Shown: positions 15,690 through 26,453, counted from the first letter of the stretch. The stretch is DNA of 32,932 nt from Candidatus Anaerobiospirillum pullicola (GCA_018884035.1 JAHLFE010000128.1:1-32932), one strand, 5' to 3'. Numbers and translations: made by a program. The notes: generated by a model from the letters alone, not told the origin.

Positions 15690-18600
15690 ATGAAACCAAG
15701 CAACAATGCTCTCACTTTCTTAAGAGCACAGTATCGCGCTATCTACGGCCGTGCCTACTTTAAGGGGCTCGCCTCGATCATGGTCGTATCATCGGCTCTG
15801 GCCACGCCAGTAGCCCACGCTGCTCTTACTAATAACAACGACTCTGATGCCTCTAACGCCACATCTCACGCTACGGCAACAGACACTACAGACGAGCTAA
15901 ACCTGCACGCTCTCTTAAATGGCGAGCAGAGCTCCCTCTCTGCCACGGAGCAAGCCGCTGCTACCGCCTCTGAGATTGCCTACAACTCTGCTACCCAACA
16001 GGCACAAAACCTCTTACAGCCACGCGCTCTGCCAACAGCCGCTCCTGCTGTCAATGGCGATCCTGCCGCGATGCCAATGCCAATGGCCGTGGGTGATCCT
16101 ACCGGCCCAGGCCTTGATTGGGATACCTTCCCAGGCAACACCGGCGATACCCAGAACTATGTCAATAGCAACCGTATTTATAACAGCAGTACATGGTACC
16201 ACCACGTCAACATTGCCTCGGGTGCGACGGTAAATGTGGTAACCACCAATAGTGGCAATCAAGCCTACGATAATTACTCCAAATTAGTCGTCGGCTCCGA
16301 TGATGATGAGGCCACTACCACCCAGCTCAACATGGCGGCGGGCTCCACTTTAAACTTAAATGACAATACCGCGCTGCAAATAAACGGTAATGGCAGCAAC
16401 ACCTTAGGCGGCAATATCAACTTAAACGCCGTCTCTGAGGGCTCACAAGCCATTATCAGCGTCGGTATGGCCACACCAACCGCAGAGCAAGTCAACAATA
16501 AGATCACGGTCGGTGGCAACATCAATGTAGGGAGCGGTGCAGGTACGGCTGCGATCTATGCCCCTAATATCGATTTACAAGGCGATATCACCGTTAACGA
16601 GGGCGGTACGTTGCTCTTAGACGGTGCCTTAAAGGACATCAACCCAACCGACTTAAACGCCAATCACGGCGCCGGTACCTTTACCGGTCACAGCACTGAC
16701 GTCACCATTGCCGAGGGCGGCCGTGTGGTCGTGGGCAAGGGTGATACTGAGACTGGCACTAAGAGCAAATTAGACTTAGGTGATGGCACCTCTAACCTCA
16801 GCGGCACTGGTACCTTAGAAGTACAAGGTACAGCCGTCTTAACCGAGACCATCTTAGATAACTTCACTACAGCAACCGGCCCCGATCCCAACGCCCCTAC
16901 CGGTAATGTCTATTTAACCTCAGGTGGCCGTTTAGAGTTAAAGGCTGGTAACGGCCAAGGATCTGCTGACCCGATCGAGCTTACCGACTACCAATTTGGC
17001 ACCACCGAGGGGGAAGGCCAAATCAGCGTCAACGCTAGCGGTGATACCAACACCCTTGCCGGTGATAACCTCTCTGTAAGCAGCTCTATTGCTCCAGAAG
17101 GTGGTCAAGATCTCAACTTAGATCTCGAGGCTACCGACTTAACCTTAGGTGGTGGCACCGGCTTCAACTCCGCCGAAGAGAGCTTAGGCTATCGTACAGC
17201 GGTCACGCAAAATGTGACCTTTAAGCCCGATGCAGACACCAATCAAACCTTCCATCTGCAAGATGGTGTGACCTTAGACGGTGGCGCACACAATGGCCAG
17301 ACTGGTACCGGCACTGGTACCAGCACTGGTGATGTGGTCTTAGTCGGTGGTGCAAATAACCTTGATAATGCCTATCGTGTGGCGCAGGGCAATTACACCC
17401 ACTCGGGCAGCATCACTTTAAGTGGTGGTACCTTAGCCGTCGGTGCTAATGACAATTACTCTGGTGATGCCACCATGGCTTTAAATGGTGACACCACTAA
17501 GCTGGTCATCGACAATACCAATGCAGCTAACACCATTGTCATTGCCAGCAACACTGCCGATAGCGAAGCGGTCTTAGACTTAAGCTCTGGCAGTGCTACC
17601 GCTTTAGAATTAAAGCGTGGCAATAACCTCACTTCAATTCAAATCGGTACCCCTGGCACTTTAGATGGCTCCGGCAGCTCTGAGCTCAAGCTCACTGCTG
17701 ACCAATTCAACACTCTGCTCAATGTTGATAAAGCATCTGGCAATGGCGCTAATGTGGTCTTAGCCGGTAACGGTGTGCTGCAAGTGCCAAATGGTGCAGG
17801 TACCGCCAATCCAGCTGATCCAGGCAACACCGTCGCGAACCTAGCCACCTCGCAGCTGCAAAAGATCACCAATAACAACCAAGCCACGCAGACCGACATG
17901 ATTTACTTCAATCAAGGCGGTAGACTGCAAGGTGAGGATTTACAGCTGCGTAACGATGGCACTAACCTCGACATCGGTCAGGGTACTGTTGCCGCCACCA
18001 ATCGCTTAGATTTAGTCCAAAACGGCACCACTAGCGGTGATTTTGTCATCACAAGCGGTAACATCGAGACCTCAGATCTGACCTCTACCGATGGCTCGGT
18101 GGCCACGGTGCAGGTGGGTAACGGCAATGCTGACCCAGCACAAGTGACCCTTACTGCAAAGGCTGATGGCTCTACTGGCAATATTGGCCTTAACATCAAT
18201 ATCAATGGTGACGGCCCTGGCGAGAGCTCCTTAAACTTCAAAAATGGCACGTGGAATGTCGATGCCACTGAGGCTGACCACAGCATTACCCTCACCGGCC
18301 CTAACGCTCACCTCAACATTGGTGATGACCGCGAAGCCTCAGGTGCTGATGTCACCATCTCTAACCTTAAGATCAACCAATCTACAGTCAATATCGCCGG
18401 TAACAGCGACTTATCCTTTACTGGTGTCACAGATTTAAGCGACGGCAATTTAACCGGTACCGGTGATTTACACGTCAAGACCGGTGCAACCACCATCTTA
18501 AACGAAGACTCACTTTCTACCTTTACCCAGCATGGCACCACCGAGCCAGCTGGCGGCCGCGTCATCTTAGAGGGTGGTGAGTTAGACCTCGAGGCTACTG

Positions 18601-21600
18601 ACACCGCACAGCCTATTGTCCTCAATGACTACAGCCAAGGTGCTGCTGATAGCGACAATGCAGATATTGTCGTCACGCAGGAAAGTACCATTGGTGCCGA
18701 TGCCCTCACCGTTAACGACAAGCTCAAGGATGAGTGGAAGGACACGGTCAATCTCAAGGTTGGTGACCTCTACTTAGGCGGTAAGGCTGATACGGACTAC
18801 AGCTCCTCCTTAAACTTTAAGGAAGCTACGGTCTCTAACTCCGTTACCTTTAGCCCAAGTACCAATACCGATCCTGAAAATCCAACAGTTGCCGATACCA
18901 ACTTCTATCTGCACGATCACATCACCGTTAATGCCGTGGGCAATGGCAATAGCGATCAAGCCACGTCTATCGGTGATGCCCATATCCGCGATTTAGGTAA
19001 TGGCACCAACGATCCAACCTACCAAGTGTTAGGTGGTACCGTCACGCACGTCACCACTAATACCACCACGGATCAGCCTGGCCAATTTGATATCAGCAAC
19101 GCAGGCGTGCAAATCGGTGGTGCAGATAACACCTCTACGGCCTTTGGTCACGACGCCACCTTGCAGTTTGCCCATAATACTGATGCAGGCGCGGGCAACA
19201 CCTCGGTCACGGATGTGACCATTGCCTCCGGTAGCAGCATCAAGGTCGTGGGTAACGGCGGTGATAGCACCTCAACCTTAGATTTAACCGGCGCTAATGC
19301 TATCCATGTCACTGGTACTAACAACCTCATTAATGTAGGTACCACCACCGCTGAGGCTCTGGCCAATGGCAGCACTAAGGTGGAGTTAGCGGAGCAAGCA
19401 GGCATTGCTGCGCCTGCCGACTCGGTATTTGCGGTGCAAGATACCCAGCTGTCCGAACTTTTACAGACGGGTGCTGACGGCACGCGCGATAGCGCTGCTG
19501 CCGATAATGTCACCGTGGTCTTAGGCCAAACTGGTGCGCTGCGTATTGACGCCACGACGGTGCCATCTGACCCAGCTGATCCTGGTAGCCCACAAGTACC
19601 AAGCAACACCTCGCTGGATATCTCCTTCTTAGGCACGACTGATACCTCGGCCAATCCGGCTCCTACCCTTGATGGCAACAAGATCTACTTTGATCGCGGT
19701 GGCCGCATTGAGGGCGATGCCTTAAGCCTGACGCAAAACAACACCACTACCAATGTAAACCTCAACATTGGTGAGGGTACCATTAGTGCCGACAACTTAG
19801 CTTTCTCCAACAGCTACAATGGCGGCTCTGATTTCGTGGTCGAGCAAGGTACCCTTGAAGTCGGCTCGTCCTTAAATGGCATGAATGGCAGCAAGCTGCA
19901 ATTAGGTACGGGTAGCGGCTCAGGTGAGGCTAACTTAAACTTAGGCACCTTTGACGCCACGCTGGCAGCTGACGGCACTGGCAACACTCTTATCAATGTC
20001 ACCCCAGATAGCGCTACGACTGCAGGTGATGTCAATACCACCATTGTGATGGCGGGCAATGCCTCCGTTAATGTCAATGCGGGCACATGGAATCTCAATA
20101 ATATTGAGGTCTCCGGCACGGGCAATACCATTAACGTCGGCTTTGAGGGCAATAATGGTGAAGTGCCTACCATTGACAACGGCGATGGCACTAGCTCGGT
20201 CTTAACTGCCGAAGTGACCGCCGAGTCGATTAATGTTGGTGACGGCAATACCCTCAACATCAACACCAACGGTATCGCCACCTTTACCGATTACAAGAAC
20301 ACCAGCGGTGGTACCACCATTGTTGATGGTAAGCTCGTCATCGCTGATGAGGGCGAGGGTAGCTTCTTAGAGGGCACGGTCTCCGGTAGCGGTGAGATCG
20401 AAGTCCAAGGTACAGCTTACTTAACGCATAATCTGCTCAATACCTTTACCGGCAACAGCGGTACCTTTACCTTAAACGAAGGTACAGCTGACTTTACCCG
20501 TGATCCAAACGCTGCAACGCTGGATATGAACCAGTTCACCTTCAGCGAGGACTACAACAATCCTGATGCAGACTTCAACATCATTGCCACTAAGACCGAG
20601 TCAGGAGCGGATGGCACGCCAGTATCTGTTCCTGCTGACGCCAGCGTCATTAAGGGCACTGATGTACTCATCAGCAACTCACTGGTAGAGAATAATCAAG
20701 TCAGCGCCGGTACTACCGATCAGCTCAACCTCGACATTCACGCTACGGATGTCACCTTAGGCGGTGGTGAGAACTTTAACTCTGCCGAGCAAGTCTTTGG
20801 CTATCACCAATTAGTGACACAAAACGCCACCTTTAAGACTGACTCGGGCGCCGCTGCTGATACCGCCTTTACCTTACACGACGGCATAGCCTTTGTCGCC
20901 ACTGATGAGACTACTGGTCAAGCCACTACTGGTACCAGCACCGGTAATGTGATCGTGAAGGGTGGTACGGACAACGACTTTAAGTCCTTTAACGTGGCTG
21001 CGGGCCATATCACGCACAGTGGTGATCTGACCTTAGATGGCGGCTCGCTCATGGTGGGTACGAGTGAAGAGACGCGTACCAACTTAGATGTGGCCGATGC
21101 TGATGCCTCGTTTACCATGGCCACAGGCTCGAAGCTGACCATTGACAACACCAATGCGCCAAACAGCATCAAGGTGCAGAGCAATGGCTATGGCAGCACC
21201 TCCACTCTCAACCTGTCGCAAATTGACGTCGATCTCAAGCGTGGCAACAACTTAACCACCATTACCGTGGGTAGTGGTGAGATGGATGTGCACGCCCCAA
21301 CCGATGCCCTGCTGCAGATTAACAACGCTGATGGCCTCTTAGACCTCGATAGTACCCCTACTGCCGACCAGCAAGGTGTGGCTGTGGTCTTAACCGGCAA
21401 TGGCGCCTTAGAGATGGTCAATAAGTCAGGTGAGCAAGCAGTCTTAGATGTCAGCAACATCGATGGCTACTCCACCACACCACAATCTGACCGTGTCATC
21501 TTCTCCGGTGGCGGTATGATCATCGGTCAAGACTTTAAGGTAACCAATGCTGATGCCAACACTGATAAGGCTTTAGATTTAGGCTTAGGTACCATTAAGG

Positions 21601-24600
21601 CCGAGAAACTGACCTTAGACAATGCCTTCAAGAATGCAGACGGCACTAATGCCAACTTAGCGCTGGCTGCGGGCCGTGTCATTGTCGGTCAAGAGTTAAG
21701 CTCGACTTCCAATACCATCCAAATTGGTAACAGCAACTCTAATACGGACTACCCTGCTGAGCTGCATTTAGGCTACTTTGCGACCCAAGAAGCAGGCTCC
21801 TCGCTGGTAGATGAGAGTGCTGCCAGCAAGAGTACTGGTGTGGTCAATGGCAACTTAATCATTGATGGCAACAATGCTCCACTGGCCGATTACAACGCAG
21901 TGGGCTTAGGCCAAGTTAATACCAATGCGGTGGTGCATGTCGATTACGGCAAGTGGACAGTGGCTGACCCAACCGGCACCCCAGAATCTGGCCAGAGCTA
22001 CGCTTTAGGTGATGTCACCGTACAAAATGGTGGCTTCCTTGAGATTGGCGCAGTGGATGGCACTGGTGCACCTTACGCCTTAGAGAGTGAAGATATCAAT
22101 GGTGATGGCATCCCTGAGGTTAACTACGCTGAAGCTACCTTACAAGGCGATGAGCTTTTATTGGATGGCGCCATGATGGCGGTGCACAAGAATGGTCACG
22201 CCTACTTTAACAGCTACTCGCACATCAATGGCTCAGTAGCCATCATTGAGGGTGAATCCTACTTTAACGGCGAAGTCAACATTGATACCAATCCTGACAG
22301 TGTGTTCTACATTATTGGTCGCAATGCCGGTGCCTACCATGATCGCACCATTGCTAACAACCAGATTCATGTCGATGATGCTAGCGACACGGTCACGACC
22401 AGCGGTATTAATAAAGTCTATGTCTTAGGCGAGGGTGGTACCTTAGGCTTTGATATGGCCGCAAGCAACGACTTTAGCCTCAATCAGATTCAGCAACTGC
22501 GGCAGCAACTGATTCACCAAAATACGGGTGAAGTGGTCGAAGGTGGCTATATCGATTTAGGTGATGCTACCACCTCGGCGGTAGCTGTTACGGAGAAGAG
22601 TTACCAGACCCAAGGCATTACGCGCGGCGAGATCGATTACACCACCAGTAGTGGTGACTTAGCTGCCATTAAAGACATGATCTTTGCCAACACCTCCCAT
22701 GCGACCTTAGTCAATGTTGAGGATGATGATGTCCTCGATGTCGGCACGGTGGGCAATATCGAAGTCAATAATGGTGGCCAATACTTTACGGTCAAAGACG
22801 TGGATTTAGCTGGTGCTAACAGCTCGCCATACCCAAAGGATACCACCACGCATTACTTTGCCGTCAATGAAAACGGCACCTTAATTGGTGCCAACGTGCA
22901 AAGTGAGGGTCACTTTGGTCTGCATGGTGGCGGCACCATTGGTACTATTAACCTCGCTGATGGTACTGCCACTACCGACACCGAGCTGGTGATCAAGAGT
23001 GAAAGTGGTGATACCACCAACATCACGGCGGTAAATAGCTCCGGTAATAACACGGTGATGGCCGTCTTTGGTGAAGGCCAGACCGTGATCGGTTCTGGCG
23101 CTTCTGAGGCTGGTCGTGGCACCATTACGGTGGGCACCTTAGACGTCAATGCTAACCTCCTAGCGAACAATGCCGTTACGGTCAATGAGCGCTTAGAGTC
23201 CACTTACTCAAAGGAAAATGGCGACAAGCTGCTCGATGTCAACTCCTTAGAGGTCAATGGCACCACTAACTACTACAACCGCTTAGATGTCTTCAATAAC
23301 GCCGAGTTTAACGCTACGGTAAGCTCTATTGACGGCTTAGAGGTGGGTGCTGATGGTGCCACTTCGCTGCATGGGCAGAACACCTTCCGCAAAAATGTTA
23401 ACTTCAATGGCGCGACTTTCTTAGCTGCAACCAGCAATACTACGGTAAATGGCACTGCTAACTTTAATGGTGAAACCAGCTTAGCAGGTGATCTCACCTT
23501 AGGCGAGAATGGTCAGGCTAACTTTGTCGGCTATGTAGAGCAAGCTAATACCTCGACCTTTAATGCCTCTGGTGCTGGCAACAAGGTCAGCTTTGACAAC
23601 AGTGCTGATAGCAGCAAGGCTTCGGTGCTGGGTGGTAGCAACAACTTCTACGATGCTACCTTTAAGGGTAACAACTTAATCAGTGGCACCTTAAACGCGG
23701 AAACGGTAACGGTTGATGGTAAGTTCCAGATCTTAGGCGAGAACGCTGTTGCCAACGTCACTAACTTGTATGGTACTGACACCAATACAGTGATTCAGGT
23801 GGGTCAAGACTCGCAAAACCCTGTAGATAATCCAAGTGGTGGCTCCTACGATACCGCTACGGGCTCGTTACAGGTTACCAACCTCGACTTAAAGGGCGGT
23901 ACCTTATACGTCGATCCTGATTATGGCGAGAAGACTGCCTTTGCCGCGATTGACAATGTGGCCGCAGGCGTCAATGGCAACATCATTGTTGGCAAGAACG
24001 CGGTGGTGGGCTTTGGTGGTGACTTAACTGACCTTGAAACCACGATTGCTAATTACCAGACGGATGAGGGCAGCTTAGATCCTTCACAGTATGGTGCAAT
24101 CTTAGTGGTCAACAAGCCAATTACGGTGCAGGACGGTCACTACATTGCGGTCACCAGTGCTGATGAGCAAAAGACCGTAGCTGAAGTTGAGAAGTGGCGT
24201 GGTGATGACGACATGGTCTTAAGTGACAACTCAGCAATCATCATCAATATGGAGGCGTTTAACGCTGCCGCTAATGAGGCTCAGCAGCTAGCTTCTGCTA
24301 ACACCGCTAATGGTATGCCAATGGCCATGAAGGCTGCTGGCTCTTCAGCAACAGCTGGCATCACCTTTGAGAACAACGGTGCTACGGTACGCTCGGAAGG
24401 CGGCACGGTGATTTTGGATGGCGCATATGACGCTACCAAGACAACGCAAGTTTTCCAAACTGCAGACAACACTGGCGTCACCGTAGTAGGCAAGGACATT
24501 GAAGTACGCTCGCAAAGCGATCGCTTTATTGCCACGATTAACACTGGCGAGAACCGTGGTGCTGTCGAGTTTATCTACAATGACAATGCCAACAACAGCG

Positions 24601-25712
24601 GCACTTCTGACGCCATCGACGATGCTATTAAGGACAACTTCGAGAACGGTCAGTCTAACAACAACAGCAGTGGTAGCACTGGTACCGGTAATAGCAACAC
24701 GATTAAGCCTAAGCCATACAGCTCTTACCTGCAGAAGATTGCGCAGACTGATGCCAAGGCTTTAGAGAGCACCTCGCGCATGGCTACCTTTGGTGGTGCG
24801 GTGGCAGCCTCTTTACGCACGGGTCAGGCTGCTGCTGAAGCCATGCAGGCCCGCTTTACACCACAAGCTCAGGGGTCAAGCACGGTTGGCATTTGGGCAA
24901 CTCCTACCTATGTCCGTACCGAGGGCGATGGCTATAATGCTGATGGCTTAAGCTACGGTCACGATATGGATCTTACCGGTATGAGTTTAGGTGCTGAAGT
25001 GAACCTGAACCCAACGGTGAAACTCGGTGCCATGGTGAGTATTGGTACTGGTAGTGCAGATGGTAAGGGTGCTGCCTCCACCGTTAGCAATGACTTTGAC
25101 TACTACGGTGCGGGCGTGTACGTCGGTGCTGACAGCGACTCGTTTAGTGTGATCGGCGACTTAAGCTACACCGTGGTCGACAACGACGTCACTGACAGCA
25201 ATGCCGCTGATAAGACTAGCGCCAGCTTCTACAGCACGAACTTAAGTGCAGGTGTCACGGGTAAGATGAAGCTCAACTTAGGTGGCTTTAATGTGGCACC
25301 TCATGTGGGTATGCGTTACAGCCGCGTCGAGGTTGACGACTACGGTATTAAGAGCAACTTAGCCGGTGGTACGGTGGCGCAAAGCACCAGCAGCACCATG
25401 AACTTGCTCTCGATTCCAGTGGGTGTGGAAATCTCGCGTGATATCCAGCTGAGCACATGGAGCTTAAAGCCAATGGTCGACTTCACAGTGACCGGCAACT
25501 TTGGTGACACTGACTTCAACAACTCGGTATCTTACCAAGGTACTAAGCCTATCAACCTGCAAGGTGAGGTGGTGGATGATATCACCTACGGCGTGAAGGC
25601 GGGCTTAGAGGCCAGCTCTGGCGCTCTGAAGTTTGGTATTGGTGTGGGCTACACGGGCTCGGATAAGAGCGACGAGCTGAACGTTGGTGCTAACATCAAG
25701 TACGAGTTCTAA
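15690..25712 (+). CDS. Giant type V autotransporter adhesin, 3340 residues
   Basis: A signal of about 44 residues with a long charged N-region (MKPSNNALTFLRAQYRAIYG) ends ATPVAHA. The passenger (about 45-3005) is rich in Gly, Asn, Thr and Asp, with short beta-strand motifs (NGGxLEIG, SGGTLAVG) typical of a right-handed beta-solenoid. Residues 370-2120 are three diverged copies of a ~550-640 residue unit. A Ser/Gly/Asn linker and a helix (3010-3056, SSYLQKIAQTDAKALES) precede the beta-barrel (about 3060-3340). The barrel opens STVGIWATPTYVR and ends NIKYEF with the terminal Phe needed for BAM insertion. I see no cysteine in the protein, as expected for this secretion route. There is no serine-protease GDSG motif, so an adhesin or autoaggregation role is inferred. 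CGGAG lies ten bases before the ATG. The gene stands alone, ending in a terminator at 25836. Confidence 0.95.
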   Translation: MKPSNNALTFLRAQYRAIYGRAYFKGLASIMVVSSALATPVAHAALTNNNDSDASNATSHATATDTTDELNLHALLNGEQSSLSATEQAAATASEIAYNSATQQAQNLLQPRALPTAAPAVNGDPAAMPMPMAVGDPTGPGLDWDTFPGNTGDTQNYVNSNRIYNSSTWYHHVNIASGATVNVVTTNSGNQAYDNYSKLVVGSDDDEATTTQLNMAAGSTLNLNDNTALQINGNGSNTLGGNINLNAVSEGSQAIISVGMATPTAEQVNNKITVGGNINVGSGAGTAAIYAPNIDLQGDITVNEGGTLLLDGALKDINPTDLNANHGAGTFTGHSTDVTIAEGGRVVVGKGDTETGTKSKLDLGDGTSNLSGTGTLEVQGTAVLTETILDNFTTATGPDPNAPTGNVYLTSGGRLELKAGNGQGSADPIELTDYQFGTTEGEGQISVNASGDTNTLAGDNLSVSSSIAPEGGQDLNLDLEATDLTLGGGTGFNSAEESLGYRTAVTQNVTFKPDADTNQTFHLQDGVTLDGGAHNGQTGTGTGTSTGDVVLVGGANNLDNAYRVAQGNYTHSGSITLSGGTLAVGANDNYSGDATMALNGDTTKLVIDNTNAANTIVIASNTADSEAVLDLSSGSATALELKRGNNLTSIQIGTPGTLDGSGSSELKLTADQFNTLLNVDKASGNGANVVLAGNGVLQVPNGAGTANPADPGNTVANLATSQLQKITNNNQATQTDMIYFNQGGRLQGEDLQLRNDGTNLDIGQGTVAATNRLDLVQNGTTSGDFVITSGNIETSDLTSTDGSVATVQVGNGNADPAQVTLTAKADGSTGNIGLNININGDGPGESSLNFKNGTWNVDATEADHSITLTGPNAHLNIGDDREASGADVTISNLKINQSTVNIAGNSDLSFTGVTDLSDGNLTGTGDLHVKTGATTILNEDSLSTFTQHGTTEPAGGRVILEGGELDLEATDTAQPIVLNDYSQGAADSDNADIVVTQESTIGADALTVNDKLKDEWKDTVNLKVGDLYLGGKADTDYSSSLNFKEATVSNSVTFSPSTNTDPENPTVADTNFYLHDHITVNAVGNGNSDQATSIGDAHIRDLGNGTNDPTYQVLGGTVTHVTTNTTTDQPGQFDISNAGVQIGGADNTSTAFGHDATLQFAHNTDAGAGNTSVTDVTIASGSSIKVVGNGGDSTSTLDLTGANAIHVTGTNNLINVGTTTAEALANGSTKVELAEQAGIAAPADSVFAVQDTQLSELLQTGADGTRDSAAADNVTVVLGQTGALRIDATTVPSDPADPGSPQVPSNTSLDISFLGTTDTSANPAPTLDGNKIYFDRGGRIEGDALSLTQNNTTTNVNLNIGEGTISADNLAFSNSYNGGSDFVVEQGTLEVGSSLNGMNGSKLQLGTGSGSGEANLNLGTFDATLAADGTGNTLINVTPDSATTAGDVNTTIVMAGNASVNVNAGTWNLNNIEVSGTGNTINVGFEGNNGEVPTIDNGDGTSSVLTAEVTAESINVGDGNTLNINTNGIATFTDYKNTSGGTTIVDGKLVIADEGEGSFLEGTVSGSGEIEVQGTAYLTHNLLNTFTGNSGTFTLNEGTADFTRDPNAATLDMNQFTFSEDYNNPDADFNIIATKTESGADGTPVSVPADASVIKGTDVLISNSLVENNQVSAGTTDQLNLDIHATDVTLGGGENFNSAEQVFGYHQLVTQNATFKTDSGAAADTAFTLHDGIAFVATDETTGQATTGTSTGNVIVKGGTDNDFKSFNVAAGHITHSGDLTLDGGSLMVGTSEETRTNLDVADADASFTMATGSKLTIDNTNAPNSIKVQSNGYGSTSTLNLSQIDVDLKRGNNLTTITVGSGEMDVHAPTDALLQINNADGLLDLDSTPTADQQGVAVVLTGNGALEMVNKSGEQAVLDVSNIDGYSTTPQSDRVIFSGGGMIIGQDFKVTNADANTDKALDLGLGTIKAEKLTLDNAFKNADGTNANLALAAGRVIVGQELSSTSNTIQIGNSNSNTDYPAELHLGYFATQEAGSSLVDESAASKSTGVVNGNLIIDGNNAPLADYNAVGLGQVNTNAVVHVDYGKWTVADPTGTPESGQSYALGDVTVQNGGFLEIGAVDGTGAPYALESEDINGDGIPEVNYAEATLQGDELLLDGAMMAVHKNGHAYFNSYSHINGSVAIIEGESYFNGEVNIDTNPDSVFYIIGRNAGAYHDRTIANNQIHVDDASDTVTTSGINKVYVLGEGGTLGFDMAASNDFSLNQIQQLRQQLIHQNTGEVVEGGYIDLGDATTSAVAVTEKSYQTQGITRGEIDYTTSSGDLAAIKDMIFANTSHATLVNVEDDDVLDVGTVGNIEVNNGGQYFTVKDVDLAGANSSPYPKDTTTHYFAVNENGTLIGANVQSEGHFGLHGGGTIGTINLADGTATTDTELVIKSESGDTTNITAVNSSGNNTVMAVFGEGQTVIGSGASEAGRGTITVGTLDVNANLLANNAVTVNERLESTYSKENGDKLLDVNSLEVNGTTNYYNRLDVFNNAEFNATVSSIDGLEVGADGATSLHGQNTFRKNVNFNGATFLAATSNTTVNGTANFNGETSLAGDLTLGENGQANFVGYVEQANTSTFNASGAGNKVSFDNSADSSKASVLGGSNNFYDATFKGNNLISGTLNAETVTVDGKFQILGENAVANVTNLYGTDTNTVIQVGQDSQNPVDNPSGGSYDTATGSLQVTNLDLKGGTLYVDPDYGEKTAFAAIDNVAAGVNGNIIVGKNAVVGFGGDLTDLETTIANYQTDEGSLDPSQYGAILVVNKPITVQDGHYIAVTSADEQKTVAEVEKWRGDDDMVLSDNSAIIINMEAFNAAANEAQQLASANTANGMPMAMKAAGSSATAGITFENNGATVRSEGGTVILDGAYDATKTTQVFQTADNTGVTVVGKDIEVRSQSDRFIATINTGENRGAVEFIYNDNANNSGTSDAIDDAIKDNFENGQSNNNSSGSTGTGNSNTIKPKPYSSYLQKIAQTDAKALESTSRMATFGGAVAASLRTGQAAAEAMQARFTPQAQGSSTVGIWATPTYVRTEGDGYNADGLSYGHDMDLTGMSLGAEVNLNPTVKLGAMVSIGTGSADGKGAASTVSNDFDYYGAGVYVGADSDSFSVIGDLSYTVVDNDVTDSNAADKTSASFYSTNLSAGVTGKMKLNLGGFNVAPHVGMRYSRVEVDDYGIKSNLAGGTVAQSTSSTMNLLSIPVGVEISRDIQLSTWSLKPMVDFTVTGNFGDTDFNNSVSYQGTKPINLQGEVVDDITYGVKAGLEASSGALKFGIGVGYTGSDKSDELNVGANIKYEF
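16797..18449 (+). repeat. Autotransporter mega-repeat unit 1 (residues 370-920)
   Basis: Begins LSGTGTLEVQGTAVL. Landmarks in order: LTLGGGTGFNSAEESLGY (about 484), FHLQDGVTLDGG, YRVAQGNYTHSGSITL, TKLVIDNTNAANTI, LELKRGNNLTSIQIG, MIYFNQGGRLQGEDLQL, GDFVITSGNIETSDL, NFKNGTWNVDA. Confidence 0.85.
18450..20378 (+). repeat. Autotransporter mega-repeat unit 2 (residues 921-1563)
   Basis: Begins LTGTGDLHVKTGATIL-like and follows the same order: LYLGGKADTDYSSSLNF (about 1027), FYLHDHITVNA, YQVLGGTVTHV, SSIKVVGNGGDSTSTLDL, KIYFDRGGRIEGDALSL, SDFVVEQGTLEVGSSL, NVNAGTWNLNN. It is the longest unit and the most diverged. Confidence 0.8.
20379..22049 (+). repeat. Autotransporter mega-repeat unit 3 (residues 1564-2120)
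   Basis: Begins VSGSGEIEVQGTAYL and continues VTLGGGENFNSAEQVFGY (about 1687), FTLHDGIAFVA, FNVAAGHITHSGDLTL, SKLTIDNTNAPNSI, VDLKRGNNLTTITVG, RVIFSGGGMIIGQDFKV, NLALAAGRVIVGQEL, VDYGKWTVADP. It is closer to unit 1 than to unit 2 at most landmarks. Confidence 0.85.
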
Positions 25713-25835
25713 ACGCTGCGCAGCGCTGGCAGCGATGAAGTAGCAGCGAGACAGAGCAAAGCTTATGCTCCGCCCTACACTGCTACTCCATGCAGCCACG
25801 CGAAAAGCGCTGCAACAGGTTACAGTGTGACCAAG

Positions 25836-25873
25836 CAAGCCGTGCTCAGAGCAATCTGCGCACGGCTTGTTAT
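25836..25873 (+). terminator. Terminator of the autotransporter gene
   Basis: CAAGCCGTGC pairs with GCACGGCTTG (25860-25869), extended inside by CAGA-GCAA-TCTG with a GNRA-type loop, then TTATTTT. A near-copy with the same 10-bp stem follows the symporter gene at 28429. Confidence 0.85.
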
Positions 25874-25917
25874 TTTGGATCACAGCAAAAGCACCTATAG
25901 AGCGACGGACGCATCCT

Positions 25918-26028
25918 ATGGAGGGCCGCAAAGCGGTCGTTTACTCAGAGCGCGTTTTCCCCCTTCTTAAGAAGAGCCACTTTGTGCGCGGCCATCCCAC
26001 CTACCTTCCAGAGGATTACTGCTGTTAA
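25918..26028 (+). CDS. Possible 36-residue small protein
   Basis: An ATG-initiated frame reading MEGRKAVVYSERVFPLLKKS, then 16 more residues ending in two Cys. Composition is mixed and protein-like, and the frame lies between two terminators, upstream of the orphan one. There is no clear Shine-Dalgarno and I recognise no family, so it may be chance. Confidence 0.15.
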   Translation: MEGRKAVVYSERVFPLLKKSHFVRGHPTYLPEDYCC

Positions 26029-26453
26029 GAGGGCTATCTCCTAAAGGCGAGAGCAGTCGCAATAACGCCTCAGCTCTCTGGTTAGAGCGGAGCAGAGCAA
26101 AGCATAGGTAAGCCACACTGTAGCGACGCGTGAGCGCTGCTGTAGCGCTGCTTTAGCTGGTACAAACGCCTCTCACCTGCCACTCACCCTCACTACGCAA
26201 AGCAGCACCCTCCGCAAACGCTTACAGCCAAAAAGCGCATAGCGAGTAAAGCGGAGCTTAGGTCAGTTGTACCCTCAGGCCTACACACAATCATTTAGCT
26301 CCCCCAGCAAGAACCTGCTACCGCTATCTCCTGCCGAGGTAAGAGTAGAGGACTTTAGCGCTAGATAAAATCAGCCTTTATCCCCACAGCCACCTGCCTT
26401 TCTACCTCCAAGCTGCTGGTAACGCCTCGTCTTTGCTTGCCCCCCACCTACTC

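Noticed and set aside
16014-25522. Many 60-180 codon frames antisense to the autotransporter
   Set aside because: They arise from the repetitive Gly/Asn/Thr codons of the real gene read backwards; composition is Val/Pro/Ser-skewed with no motifs.
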